From an uncultured Chitinophagaceae bacterium (lineage in GTDB: Bacteria > Bacteroidota > Bacteroidia > Chitinophagales > Chitinophagaceae), in assembly GCA_937862815.1 (NCBI GenBank), contig CALMED010000006.1:163804-227803 (forward strand): DNA of 64,000 bases. Direction: 5' to 3'. The position numbers and the translations under genes were made by a program. Below, one piece after another: positions 34,150-43,185 of this stretch. Position 1 is the first letter of the stretch. Each line of letters starts with the position of its first letter. The notes below the pieces were generated by a model. That model made no database searches, had not been told where the DNA came from, and was given only the letters and a program-made list of their open reading frames with translations.

Positions 34150-34524
34150 TTATTGTTTTTTGGGTGGTCCTCCCCCATCGGCTTCCCGCTTGCAGCACAA
34201 GGGCAGGCGTTTGTAGGTGGCTTCGTTGGCGGTAACATCATCGGCGTCAAAGCCCAGGTTGGCCAGGGCGGTTTTCAGGTTTTCGATGTTGGTGCGATCG
34301 CCCAGAAAGGTGATGGTGGTAATTTTTTTTCGGATGTCCACCACCACTTTGGCCACTCCTTCTTCGTATTTCATAAACTTTTCGATCTTATCCTTGCACT
34401 CCACGCACTGGGCCTGGGGTGTTTTAATTTGTGCCACCAGGGGTTTGCGGAAGGTTGCCTGTGCGGTTACCCCCAGGTAAAGGCCAGTCAGCAACAACAC
34501 CAGTATGATTCGGTTCATGTGCAT
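34150..34524 (-). CDS. Exported heavy-metal-associated (HMA) domain protein
   Basis: 124 residues with a short signal segment (ILVLLLTGLYLG). The metal-binding-type motif TPQAQCVECKDKIE carries a CxxC pair and is followed by the ferredoxin-like HMA fold (VAKVVVDIRKKITTITFLGD, LGFDADDV). Two further adjacent Cys residues near the C-terminus (LPLCCKREA) could also bind metal. Export suggests periplasmic metal handling; substrate ion not determinable. Two adjacent ATGs (34524 and 34518) fit equally. It is separated from pyrE by 18 bp. Confidence 0.75.
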   Translation of the reverse strand: MHMNRIILVLLLTGLYLGVTAQATFRKPLVAQIKTPQAQCVECKDKIEKFMKYEEGVAKVVVDIRKKITTITFLGDRTNIENLKTALANLGFDADDVTANEATYKRLPLCCKREADGGGPPKKQ

Positions 34525-34542
34525 GTATTTGATGTGAAACTA

Positions 34543-35175
34543 TCAAATTCCGGTCCATTGGGCGGGATCGGCGCTCCATTTTAACAAAATCGCTTGCTGA
34601 TCAGGCTCCACGAGGCCCTTTTCCAGTGCCAGCTGGATGAGCGTGGCGTAGTTGGTGAGCGAACGGTAAGGCACCCCGGCGGTTTCCATTGCCTGGCGGG
34701 CCACGTCAAAACCATAGTTGAAAATGGATACCATACCCACCACTTCCACACCGGCCTGCCGCAACACGTCCACCACCTGCAGGCTGCTTTTTCCGGTGGA
34801 TATCAGGTCTTCCACCACCACTACCTGCTGTCCCGCCTCGCAATACCCCTCAATCTGGTTGCCCAGGCCGTGTTTTTTGGGTTCCGGCCGCACATAGATG
34901 TAAGGCAGCTTGAGCTGGTCGGCAGCCATGGCACCCCAGGCAATCCCGGCCGTAGCCACCCCCGCCAGCAGGCCGGCATCGGGAAAGGTTTCGAAAATGA
35001 CGTTGCAGAGTTCGCTTTTGATGAATTCGCGTACATGCGGAAACGACAAGACCCGGCGGTTGTCGCAGTAGATAGGACTTTTCCAGCCGCTGGCCCAGGT
35101 AAATGGTTCTTTCACATTCAGCCGGATGGCCTTAACTTGTAACAGTTTTTCGGCTACTGCCTGTTCATGGGTCAT
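34543..35175 (-). CDS. pyrE: Orotate phosphoribosyltransferase
   Basis: 210 residues from ATG 35175; the in-frame upstream ATG would extend across the neighbouring Nudix start and is rejected. It converts orotate and PRPP to OMP in de novo pyrimidine synthesis. The PRPP-binding motif VVVVEDLISTGKSS and the upstream loops ASGWKSPIYCDNR and VRPEPKKHGLGNQIEG are present. Divergent from the Nudix gene with 43 bp between starts, so the two share a promoter region. Confidence 0.96.
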   Translation of the reverse strand: MTHEQAVAEKLLQVKAIRLNVKEPFTWASGWKSPIYCDNRRVLSFPHVREFIKSELCNVIFETFPDAGLLAGVATAGIAWGAMAADQLKLPYIYVRPEPKKHGLGNQIEGYCEAGQQVVVVEDLISTGKSSLQVVDVLRQAGVEVVGMVSIFNYGFDVARQAMETAGVPYRSLTNYATLIQLALEKGLVEPDQQAILLKWSADPAQWTGI

Positions 35176-35218
35176 GCCGCAAAATTGAGCGAAGCCTCTT
35201 ACAATCTGAAATTTAGTT

Positions 35219-35836
35219 ATGTACATCACCGTTTACTTTGGCGACGAGCCCATCTATCTCTGCGATCAAAAAGACGCATTTATTGACGAAATCCTGCACC
35301 ATCCCGAGTCGGTGTTCATGGACGAGGTATCAACGCCTGCCATCAAGTCGCTGATTCATGAACTGGTGAAACCGGAATTTCACGCGGGGGTGTTGTTCGA
35401 CCCTGACCTGGAAGCTTTAAAAAAGAAATTCTTCAAGCATTTTTCACGCATCACCGCGGCAGGCGGCGCAGTACAGAATGCGGCTGGAGAGGTCTTGCTG
35501 ATTCACCGAAGGGGCAAATGGGACCTGCCGAAAGGGAAACAGGATTCCGGAGAATCGCTGGAAGCCTGTGCCCTGCGTGAAGTGGAAGAGGAAACCGGAC
35601 TGCGGGGAGTAGAACTGGTCCGGCCGCTCACGGTAACTTACCATGCTTATGATGAATACGGCAAGCATTTTCTCAAAGACACCCATTGGTACCTGATGCG
35701 GGTGCAAGAAGCCCAGGAGGGGGTTCCGCAGGCAGAAGAAGACATCACCGCTGTACGCTGGGTGCGCCCCGATGAATTGGCGGAATACAGCAACCGCACC
35801 TACCCTTCCGTTCGGGAAGTATTGTCCTTACTGTAA
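35219..35836 (+). CDS. Nudix hydrolase
   Basis: 205 residues. The Nudix box G-x5-E-x7-REVEEETGL runs from Gly104 or so (GKQDSGESLEACALREVEEE) and binds the divalent metal for cleavage of nucleoside-diphosphate-type substrates. The N-terminal 80 residues form an extra domain without a known name. HRRGKWDLPKGKQ before the box is similar to diadenosine-polyphosphate hydrolases, so an Ap4A-type substrate is possible but unproven. It converges with the thioesterase gene, overlapping by 9 bp. Confidence 0.9.
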   Translation: MYITVYFGDEPIYLCDQKDAFIDEILHHPESVFMDEVSTPAIKSLIHELVKPEFHAGVLFDPDLEALKKKFFKHFSRITAAGGAVQNAAGEVLLIHRRGKWDLPKGKQDSGESLEACALREVEEETGLRGVELVRPLTVTYHAYDEYGKHFLKDTHWYLMRVQEAQEGVPQAEEDITAVRWVRPDELAEYSNRTYPSVREVLSLL

Positions 35837-36283
35837 CGGTTTTTTCAGAATGGCCACCGTCAGCCGGCTCACGCAGATCAATTTGTTCCGCTGGTCGTGA
35901 ATGCGGATGTCCCACACATGGGTACTGGCCCCGATGTGAATGGGCGTGCAGGTACCGGTGATACTACCTTCCCGGGCGGAGCGCAGATGGTTGGCATTGA
36001 TTTCCAAGCCCACACACATAAACTTTTCCGGATCCACCACCAATGCCGACGCCACACTGCCCAGCGTTTCGGCGAGCACGCAACTGGCGCCGCCGTGGAG
36101 AAGGCCATAGGGTTGCCGCGTGCGGTGATCTACGGGCAGACTGGCCCGCAGATAATCTGCGTCGATTTCGGTAAACTGCATACCCAGGTGCTCGCTCATG
36201 GTTCCGTTGCCCATTCCGGACAGGTCGGCCAGGCACAAGTCTTTTTTAAACCAGATGGGGGTACGCGGGGATGCTTGCTCCAT
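35828..36283 (-). CDS. Hotdog-fold thioesterase (PaaI-like)
   Basis: 151 residues from ATG 36283. The pattern QPYGLLHGGASCVLAETLGS is the 4HBT/PaaI-type motif with the active-site region LLHGGA; GLEINANHLRSAREG and CTPIHIG are also characteristic. It hydrolyses acyl-CoA thioesters; in this family, 1,4-dihydroxy-2-naphthoyl-CoA and phenylacetyl-type CoA esters are known substrates, and neither can be chosen here. It lies 31 bp downstream of coaD on the same strand. Confidence 0.85.
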   Translation of the reverse strand: MEQASPRTPIWFKKDLCLADLSGMGNGTMSEHLGMQFTEIDADYLRASLPVDHRTRQPYGLLHGGASCVLAETLGSVASALVVDPEKFMCVGLEINANHLRSAREGSITGTCTPIHIGASTHVWDIRIHDQRNKLICVSRLTVAILKKPLQ

Positions 36284-36314
36284 GCTGCGGGTGATGTGAC
36301 CGGGCGAATACTGT

Positions 36315-36794
36315 TTATGCAATTTTTTGATAGACCGTCTGGTTGACCACGTCGGGCAGAAAGGGGGATGCATCGCCTCCGTTGCGTATCACATCCCGCA
36401 CCAGCGTGGAGGCAACGGATGTGTATTGGGGCAGACAGGTAAGGAAAATGGTTTCGATGTGACCGTCGAGACTGCGATTCATATCGGCAATAGCCTTTTC
36501 ATATTCAAAGTCATTGACATACCGGATGCCCCGCAGGATGAACTGGGCCCCGATGTTCTTGCAGCATTCTACCGTGAGGCCATCGTACACCACTGCTTCC
36601 ACCCGCCGGTCGCTTTTAAAAATCTCATTGATCCAACTGAGCCGCTGTTCTTCGCTGAACATCGGCGCTTTGTTGGCGTTACGGCCGATGCCGATGTAGA
36701 GTTTGTCGAACAAGTCGAGCGACCGGTAAATGATATCGAGGTGTCCCACGGTGATGGGATCGAAGGTGCCGGGGAACAGGCAGATACGTTGCAT
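36315..36794 (-). CDS. coaD: Pantetheine-phosphate adenylyltransferase
   Basis: 159 residues, family length. It transfers AMP from ATP to 4'-phosphopantetheine in coenzyme A synthesis. The nucleotidyltransferase motif GTFDPITVGHLD (about 9-20) is followed by IGIGRNANKAPMFS, RGIRYVNDFEYE and the C-terminal YTSVASTLVRDVI (the ISSTxVR motif). I chose ATG 36794, which gives the canonical start MQRICLFPG; ATG 36812 also exists. Confidence 0.96.
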   Translation of the reverse strand: MQRICLFPGTFDPITVGHLDIIYRSLDLFDKLYIGIGRNANKAPMFSEEQRLSWINEIFKSDRRVEAVVYDGLTVECCKNIGAQFILRGIRYVNDFEYEKAIADMNRSLDGHIETIFLTCLPQYTSVASTLVRDVIRNGGDASPFLPDVVNQTVYQKIA

Positions 36795-37020
36795 AACAAT
36801 CGTTTGGTGCATCGAATTTCGATGGAAAGGAGGAGAAAAACAAAAAAGATGCGGCCCGGATGGCGGGTGTTGATTTCCCTTTGCTTTTCAGCGCCTGTAA
36901 ACAGGTGCTTACAACACGCTGGCACAGAGCAAAAGAGTTATACGGGGCTTGGAAGATGGCCGGGCAACCCGATAAACTTTCAGGTTAAAAAAATGGAACA
37001 GACCGTGTTGCGTACCATTC

Positions 37021-40000
37021 TTAATTAAGGTTGCGGAAATCCACCGGCACCAGCTTGCTCACCCCTGCTTCCTGCATGGTAACCCCGTAAATAACGTCCA
37101 CTGCGCTCATGGTCATCTTGTTGTGCGTAACAATGATGAACTGCGAGTTTTCGCTGAACTGGCGGATCATGTTGGTGAACTTGCCCACGTTGGCATCATC
37201 GAGCGGTGCATCCACCTCATCGAGGATACAGAACGGCGCCGGCTTGATGAGGTAAATAGCAAACAGCATGGCCGTTGCGGTTAGGGTTTTCTCTCCCCCG
37301 CTGAGCTGGGTGATGCTGCTGGGGCGCTTGCCCTTGGGTTTGGCGACGATATCAATGCCCGTTTCGGCGAGGTTTTCCGGGTTCTCCAGCACCATATCGG
37401 CCGTATCTTCTTCGGTAAAAAGGGCTTTAAATACTTTCTGGAAGTTTTCCCGCACCTGGTTGAAGGTTTCCAGGAAACGCTGGTTAGCGGTGGCTTCCAC
37501 TTCCTGGATGGTTTGGAGCAAAGATTCCTTGGCGCTTACCAGGTCGTTCTTCTGCTCCACAATGAATTCATACCGCTTCCGCATTTCCTCGAAGGCCTCA
37601 ATGGCAGTGGGGTTCACCTCGCCCAGGTTCTCCAGGCGTTTCTTCATGCGGTCCACCCTGGTTTGCAGCTCTTCCTGGCTGTCTTCCCCGGTACGCGGCT
37701 CGTCCATCACTTCTTCCAGGTTGACCTTGAACTCTACCAGCAAACGTTCTTTGGTGCCCGATAATTGCAGCTTCAGGTCGTTAAGCCGGTCTTTGATTTC
37801 ATTGAGCAGTTGGTCCGCCTGTTCTTTCTCCCGTTGTTTGTGCCGGAGCAAACTTTCCTTTTCACTGAGCGCGTTGCGCAGGTTGTAATAGAGCTGATCG
37901 GCTTCATTGAGTTTCCGCTCTTCTGCTTCCTTGTTCTGCAGCAGGGTCACCAGCAGGGCCTCTGCCTCTTTCAGCTGCTCCTGGCTTTCGGTGATCTGCC
38001 GGGCCGCTTCGCCCAACTGTACGGTGTTGCTGTCGATCTGCAGCTTAAGGTCCGTCAACTGGTTTTGCCGGAACTCAAGTTCCTGTTTGAGGGCAGCCAC
38101 CTTGCTTTGCTGCCGGGTAACATTGATGTTATAGTCGTTGTACTGCCGGTTGGCTGCGTTGTAGGCGGTTTCGGCATCGAGGAACTGCTGTTCCTGCCCT
38201 GCCATCCGGTCGGCCAGGTCCTGCAGCTGGGTGTTGCAGGCTTCCAGGCGGGTATTATAATCTTCCTGGCTCTCTTTCTGTTCGGCAATCTGCTCTTCCA
38301 GGTCGGCCAGCCGGTTAACGACGGCACTCTCCTGCGAGCGCAGATTTTCGATTTTATTTTCGATGCCAAACTGCTGGTTCACCAGCTGGTTGATGGCGGC
38401 CTCGGTTTCCCGTATGGCATTTTCCTTGAGCTGCTCATTGAAACCGATCACTTCGTTGTGCCGCATCTGGATGCTGTGCTTCAGATCCATCACCACCGTT
38501 TCCTGCGCCAGGATCTCCTCGTGCAGGCGTTCCAGGTTTTTGGAACGACCCAGTTTCTTGCCTTCAAACAATCCCACGGATCCGCCACTGAGGGTGTATT
38601 TCCCTTTGTAAAACTTACCGGTCTTTTCCACCACCACTCCATCAAAGCCCTGTGGCAAGTTGTGCCCGTTTTCGGTGATCACCACTTGTCCCAACAGGTA
38701 GTTGGCCAGCGACTGGTAGCGGGCATCCACTTCCACCACATCCAGGGCACGGAGGGTGCCTTCGGGCGCTGCCTCCAGCACCTTGTGACCGTTGAACTGG
38801 TCCAGCAGAAAGAAATTGGCCTTGCCTTTCTGGTTGCCGTGCAACAGGTTCACCGCAGCTATGGCTTCGGGCAGGTCATTGGCAATGTAATAATTGAGAT
38901 AAGGTTCCAGCAGGTTTTCGATGGCCGTGCGGTACTCTTCCTTACACACCATCACATCACTGAGCAGCGGCACATCGCGGCGCCAGTGTTCGTTGTTATG
39001 CAGAAACTTCACACTCTCGGGGTACCCTTCCATGGAATCTACCAGGCTTTTCAGCAGTGCATGTTCGTTCTTTTTAGCATCCAGTTTCCGGCCCTCTTCG
39101 GCCAGTTGGTTGCGCAGTCCCTCCAGTTGCTCCTGGGTCTGCAGCAACTGGTCTTTGGTGAAGGCATGCTGTTGCTGGAGTTGCGCCAGTTCATCGCGCT
39201 TATTCTGCAGCTCATGTGCTTTCTGCTGTTGCTCTTCGGTGAGTTGCTGCAGCTGCTGCCGGCGATGGGTTTGTTCTTCCTGTAGCTGAAAACTGGTACG
39301 GAGCAGGTTTTGCAGGCTGGTTTCGGCCACGGCCACGTTTTTCTCGGCTTCAAACTGGCTGCGTTGCAGGGCCTGGTTCTCCTTACGGAGTTCATCCACG
39401 GTCGCCCGCTGTGCATCGTACACCCGGCGTTTTTCATCTGCATCGGCACGGAATTGATCCAGGTCGCCGGCCAGCTGTTCCAGGCGGACCTCTTCGTCGG
39501 TTACCTGTTGCTGCGACAGGGCGATGCTGTCTTCAATCCCTTTCAGTTGTCCGCCGGCCTTTTCCAGGAAGGCGGCCAGGCTGGTTTCTTTTTCCCTGAG
39601 GTACACCAGGCGCTGCTGGGCGAGATTCTTATCGTTTTCCTTAGTACGCAAGTGCTGCAGCAGATCGTTAAACGCATGCTGCTGCTGTTGCAGCTCCCTT
39701 TCTTTTTCAATGAAGGCGGTCTTCTCCTGCTCAATGGCAGCCTCTTCGGTGGCTATGCGGGCATCCAACTCCACCTTGCGGTTGGTTTCGGCCTCCTGCT
39801 GCTCGTTGAGCGTTTTCCAGGTGAGGTTGAACCCCTCGAGGGCCGCTTTGGCCAGTTCGATGCTCACCTCCCGGTATTCTTTCTTGATCTCGTAGTATTT
39901 CTCGGCCTTCTTGGCCTGGTTTTCCAGGGTCTTCAGCTGGTTGTTGATTTCAAACAGCAGGTCTTCGATGCGGGCCAGGTCCTGCTCGGTGGCATCGAGT

Positions 40001-40539
40001 TTATTTTTCGCCTCTTTCTTGCGGGTTTTGTAGATGGTGATCCCGGCCGCCTGTTCCAACATGCGGCGACGGCTGTTGTCTTTGTCTTTGATGATATCGT
40101 CCACCATACCCAGCTCAATGATGGCATAGCTGTCGGTGCTCACCCCGGTGTCGAGAAACAGGTTCTGGATGTCCTTCAGGCGGCACTGCACATCGTTGAG
40201 CCGGTATTCGCTTTCGCCGCTTTTATAAAACTTACGGGTTACCGTTACAGTATTGAACTCGGTGGGCAGGAGGTTTTTGGTATTTTCAAAGGTAAGGCTC
40301 ACCTCGGCCAGGCCGGATGCGCTGCGGGTGCGGGAACCGTTGAATACCAGGCTCTCCAGGTTTTCGCTGCGCAGATGGCTGATTTTCTGCTCGCCGATGA
40401 CCCAGCGGATGCTGTCGATGATGTTGCTCTTGCCGCAGCCGTTGGGACCAATGATACCCGTCACCCCCTCGTCGAAACTCACCACGGTCTTATCGGCAAA
40501 ACTCTTAAACCCCTTGATTTCTAAACTCTTTAAACGCAC
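37021..40539 (-). CDS. smc: Chromosome segregation protein SMC
   Basis: 1172 residues, GTG start at 40539. It compacts and separates sister chromosomes with ScpA/ScpB (not in this window). Walker A GPNGCGKS is at 31-38; two long coiled coils flank a hinge (about 500-640); the ABC signature LSGGEKTLTA starts at about 1079 and Walker B CILDEVDAPLDD at about 1105. The DNA upstream holds an exact -7 box. Assignment is secure. Confidence 0.97.
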   Translation of the reverse strand: MRLKSLEIKGFKSFADKTVVSFDEGVTGIIGPNGCGKSNIIDSIRWVIGEQKISHLRSENLESLVFNGSRTRSASGLAEVSLTFENTKNLLPTEFNTVTVTRKFYKSGESEYRLNDVQCRLKDIQNLFLDTGVSTDSYAIIELGMVDDIIKDKDNSRRRMLEQAAGITIYKTRKKEAKNKLDATEQDLARIEDLLFEINNQLKTLENQAKKAEKYYEIKKEYREVSIELAKAALEGFNLTWKTLNEQQEAETNRKVELDARIATEEAAIEQEKTAFIEKERELQQQQHAFNDLLQHLRTKENDKNLAQQRLVYLREKETSLAAFLEKAGGQLKGIEDSIALSQQQVTDEEVRLEQLAGDLDQFRADADEKRRVYDAQRATVDELRKENQALQRSQFEAEKNVAVAETSLQNLLRTSFQLQEEQTHRRQQLQQLTEEQQQKAHELQNKRDELAQLQQQHAFTKDQLLQTQEQLEGLRNQLAEEGRKLDAKKNEHALLKSLVDSMEGYPESVKFLHNNEHWRRDVPLLSDVMVCKEEYRTAIENLLEPYLNYYIANDLPEAIAAVNLLHGNQKGKANFFLLDQFNGHKVLEAAPEGTLRALDVVEVDARYQSLANYLLGQVVITENGHNLPQGFDGVVVEKTGKFYKGKYTLSGGSVGLFEGKKLGRSKNLERLHEEILAQETVVMDLKHSIQMRHNEVIGFNEQLKENAIRETEAAINQLVNQQFGIENKIENLRSQESAVVNRLADLEEQIAEQKESQEDYNTRLEACNTQLQDLADRMAGQEQQFLDAETAYNAANRQYNDYNINVTRQQSKVAALKQELEFRQNQLTDLKLQIDSNTVQLGEAARQITESQEQLKEAEALLVTLLQNKEAEERKLNEADQLYYNLRNALSEKESLLRHKQREKEQADQLLNEIKDRLNDLKLQLSGTKERLLVEFKVNLEEVMDEPRTGEDSQEELQTRVDRMKKRLENLGEVNPTAIEAFEEMRKRYEFIVEQKNDLVSAKESLLQTIQEVEATANQRFLETFNQVRENFQKVFKALFTEEDTADMVLENPENLAETGIDIVAKPKGKRPSSITQLSGGEKTLTATAMLFAIYLIKPAPFCILDEVDAPLDDANVGKFTNMIRQFSENSQFIIVTHNKMTMSAVDVIYGVTMQEAGVSKLVPVDFRNLN

Positions 40540-40563
40540 GTGTATTCAGTTTTAGGAAGGCGA

Positions 40564-40571
40564 CAAATATA
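40564..40571 (-). promoter_or_regulatory. Bacteroidota -7 box before smc
   Basis: TATATTTG on the minus strand, 24 bp before the GTG at 40539; exact TAnnTTTG match without a clear -33 element. Confidence 0.5.
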
Positions 40572-40691
40572 GAGGAAATGCAGGCACCCGGATTCCTCTT
40601 TTTCCTGAGGTTATCAACAGTTTTCTACATGTTTTCAACAAGGACGGCCGAATATTTGTCATAGTACAAAAATCTCCTTAAATAGCCGCCC

Positions 40692-41420
40692 ATGTACGCA
40701 GTGCTCACCCTCATCCGTTACCGCAAGCCGTTTGTTTACTTTGCCCTTACCGCCATGGCCCTGCACCGGATCCCGCTGCTGCTGAACCGGCGCATCCGTT
40801 TCCACAAGACGCTGGGCTGCGGCAAAGGGGGCACGTTCAGCCGTCAACCCGACTGGCAGCAGTACGGTTTGCTGGTGGTACTGGATGAAGCAGATGCTCA
40901 ATTTCTTTCAGGTGACACCGGCCACCGGGAACTCCAACGCCGGGCCTACGGGCGCTTCATCACCGGCTGGTGGCATTTTTTTGGCTGCGAAACCTGGACC
41001 CTCGTGCTCCGGCCCATCGAAGGGCATGGACACTGGGATGGCCGGGAGGCTTTTGGGCCGCTGCCCCCCAAATCGGACTACGAAGGAATGATCGGTATCC
41101 TTACGCGGGCCACCCTGCGCCGCAATAAACAACACCGCTTCTGGGAACATGTGGAAGCCGTATCGAACGACATGCGCCGGGCCGACGGCTTCCTGTTTTC
41201 CGTGGGCATCGGGGAAACGCCCTGGCTGCGGCAGGCCACTTTTTCGATGTGGGAAAGCAAACGGCAGATGAAAGAGTTTGCCTATAAAACCCACCAACAT
41301 GCCGATGTAATCCGGAAAACCCGGAGCGAAGACTGGTACAGCGAAGATATGTTTGTGCGCTTTCAACTCCTGCGCAGCATCGGCACCCTTGAGGGACGCA
41401 ATCCCCTGCCCCTGCCCTGA
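40692..41420 (+). CDS. CrtA-like (spheroidene monooxygenase family) protein
   Basis: 242 residues. The C-terminal part (ATFSMWESKRQMKEFAYKTH ... QHADVIRKTRSEDWYSEDMF) matches spheroidene monooxygenase, which oxidises carotenoids in phototrophs. No other carotenoid gene is nearby, so the substrate here is unknown and a more general small-monooxygenase role is possible. The N-terminal half has aromatic-rich strands of a ferredoxin-like fold. It is divergent from smc with a 152-bp gap. Confidence 0.75.
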   Translation: MYAVLTLIRYRKPFVYFALTAMALHRIPLLLNRRIRFHKTLGCGKGGTFSRQPDWQQYGLLVVLDEADAQFLSGDTGHRELQRRAYGRFITGWWHFFGCETWTLVLRPIEGHGHWDGREAFGPLPPKSDYEGMIGILTRATLRRNKQHRFWEHVEAVSNDMRRADGFLFSVGIGETPWLRQATFSMWESKRQMKEFAYKTHQHADVIRKTRSEDWYSEDMFVRFQLLRSIGTLEGRNPLPLP

Positions 41421-41641
41421 GGCTTGCGGTTTCGGTCAAAGAATCCTATCTTGCAATATGTTTTTACGGAAACATCGCCAACCCAACCTGTTACTGTCTT
41501 ACTTCCTGAACCTGATCGCTGCAGGAGAAGGAAGTCTGCCCGACTACTAAGTTCCCGTTGACCCCCTTATTACGTCTTTTTCATGCTGCAGCAGCTGATG
41601 GCTGCCTGTAAGCTGTTTGGAACACGCTAAAAACAAGCTCT

Positions 41642-43156
41642 ATGGCTGAACATAACTATTACGTTGAAAACGAACTGGGCCGTCTCCGGAAACTCATTAT
41701 TCACAGTCCCGACGGCGGCATCGGAAAAATCATACCCGGCACCTTTGCCGATAACCTGTACGATGATATTGTGCACCTGCAGAGCATGCAGAAGGAATAC
41801 AACCACTATGTAAAACTGCTGCTCTATTTCCTTGACCGGGATAAAATTGACTACATCCGGCATTATCAGCAAACCTGTGTACCGGAGAAGAAAGGCTGGT
41901 GTTTCATCCCCGGCAAGAAAGAGTATTTCAACAGCGATAAAGTACTGGATACCCAGCAACTGCTGGCGGAAATTATCAAGGACGACAAGGTGAAACTGCG
42001 GCTCATCTCGGCCATCTGTTCCTACGAAGAATCGAGCTACGCCACCCAGCAGCATCTCGAGCACATCCAGGATCCTTACCTGCTGGCAAAAATTTTCATC
42101 ACGGGCATCCTGCCTGCCGAGGCCAATGCCACCGGTGAGGACCAGTATATTTTTCCACCCATTCCCAATTTCATCTTCACCCGCGACATCGGGATCATGG
42201 TGAAGGACCACATCCTGCTCAGCCGCATGGCCACCGTAGCCCGGCGCCGGGAATCACTGCTCACCAAGTTCCTTTCGCTCTATTACTTCTTCAAAGAAGA
42301 ACCGCAAAAAGTGATGGAAATCATTGAGGAAAGCGATTTCTTTCTCTACGAGGAGGAAGAACGAAAACACCGGATCATCACCATTGAAGGCGGCGATGTG
42401 ATGATGATACATCCCAAACATTTCGTGATCGGTTGCAGCATCCGTACCTCGTCGAACGCCATCAACGAAATCATTCACAGCATTTTCAGCAAACCCGAAC
42501 TGGGCATCGAAAAGATTTCGGTGGTGAAGATTCCCAAGAACCGGGCCCAGATGCACATTGATACCATCTTCACCCAGGTGAAACGAAACGTGTGGGTACT
42601 GTACGGACGTTTTTCGGAGCGCATCCTGCGGGCCGAACACGTAAGCCGGCATTCGTACATCAACAAACTGTCGCACAATCCCCGCCAACTGGAGATGGAG
42701 CAGGTGGAAATCCTTCAATTTTACAAGCCCGTGCAGGAGCCCTACATCAAAACCAAAGACTACAGCCTGCCGCAACGCATTCCCGGTATCGAGACCCTGC
42801 TGCGCCAGATCAGCACCGAAGATTTTGGTGTGGCGCCGGAAGACGTTACCATCATTTACAGCGGCGGCAACGATTTCCCGCATGACGAACGGGAACAGTG
42901 GACCGACAGCTGCAACGTGGTGGCGCTGAAAGAGGGCGTGGTGATCGGGTACGACCGCAATGATAAAACGGCGCAGGCATTTATGAACGCCGGCTTCCGG
43001 GTGCTCACCACCACGGAGGCCTTTGCGTTGTTTGAAAGCGGCACCGATCCCGATTCATTGCAAGACACCCTCCTCCTCCTGCCCAGCGCGGAACTGTCGC
43101 GGGCGCGGGGCGGCAGCCACTGCATGAGCATGCCGCTGCTGCGGGACCAACTGTAA
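41642..43156 (+). CDS. Arginine deiminase-like amidinohydrolase
   Basis: 504 residues, longer than arginine deiminase (about 400). Conserved guanidino-modifying motifs are seen: FTRDIG with Asp182, EGGDVMM, RAQMHIDTIF with His305 and GGSHCMSMPL with the nucleophile Cys494. The family converts arginine to citrulline and ammonia. An insertion between motifs and the extended N-terminus distinguish it from ADI of the fermentative pathway. It is followed after 29 bp by ctlX, which acts on citrulline; no carbamate kinase or ornithine carbamoyltransferase gene is nearby. Substrate not certain. Confidence 0.8.
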   Translation: MAEHNYYVENELGRLRKLIIHSPDGGIGKIIPGTFADNLYDDIVHLQSMQKEYNHYVKLLLYFLDRDKIDYIRHYQQTCVPEKKGWCFIPGKKEYFNSDKVLDTQQLLAEIIKDDKVKLRLISAICSYEESSYATQQHLEHIQDPYLLAKIFITGILPAEANATGEDQYIFPPIPNFIFTRDIGIMVKDHILLSRMATVARRRESLLTKFLSLYYFFKEEPQKVMEIIEESDFFLYEEEERKHRIITIEGGDVMMIHPKHFVIGCSIRTSSNAINEIIHSIFSKPELGIEKISVVKIPKNRAQMHIDTIFTQVKRNVWVLYGRFSERILRAEHVSRHSYINKLSHNPRQLEMEQVEILQFYKPVQEPYIKTKDYSLPQRIPGIETLLRQISTEDFGVAPEDVTIIYSGGNDFPHDEREQWTDSCNVVALKEGVVIGYDRNDKTAQAFMNAGFRVLTTTEAFALFESGTDPDSLQDTLLLLPSAELSRARGGSHCMSMPLLRDQL

Positions 43157-43185
43157 CCATCCTGATCAATCGAAAAACAAAAAAG

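Noticed and set aside
37765..39285. 506-residue antisense frame across smc
   Set aside because: It is a codon-structure shadow of the coiled-coil region; the sense strand carries all SMC motifs. Similar shadows at 16914-18347 and 46089-47795 were rejected for the same reason.
41458..41550. 30-residue plus-strand reading frame between the CrtA-like and ADI-like genes
   Set aside because: Too short, no motif, and a TATCTTGC -7-like sequence overlaps its start, so it is more likely leader sequence of the ADI-like gene.
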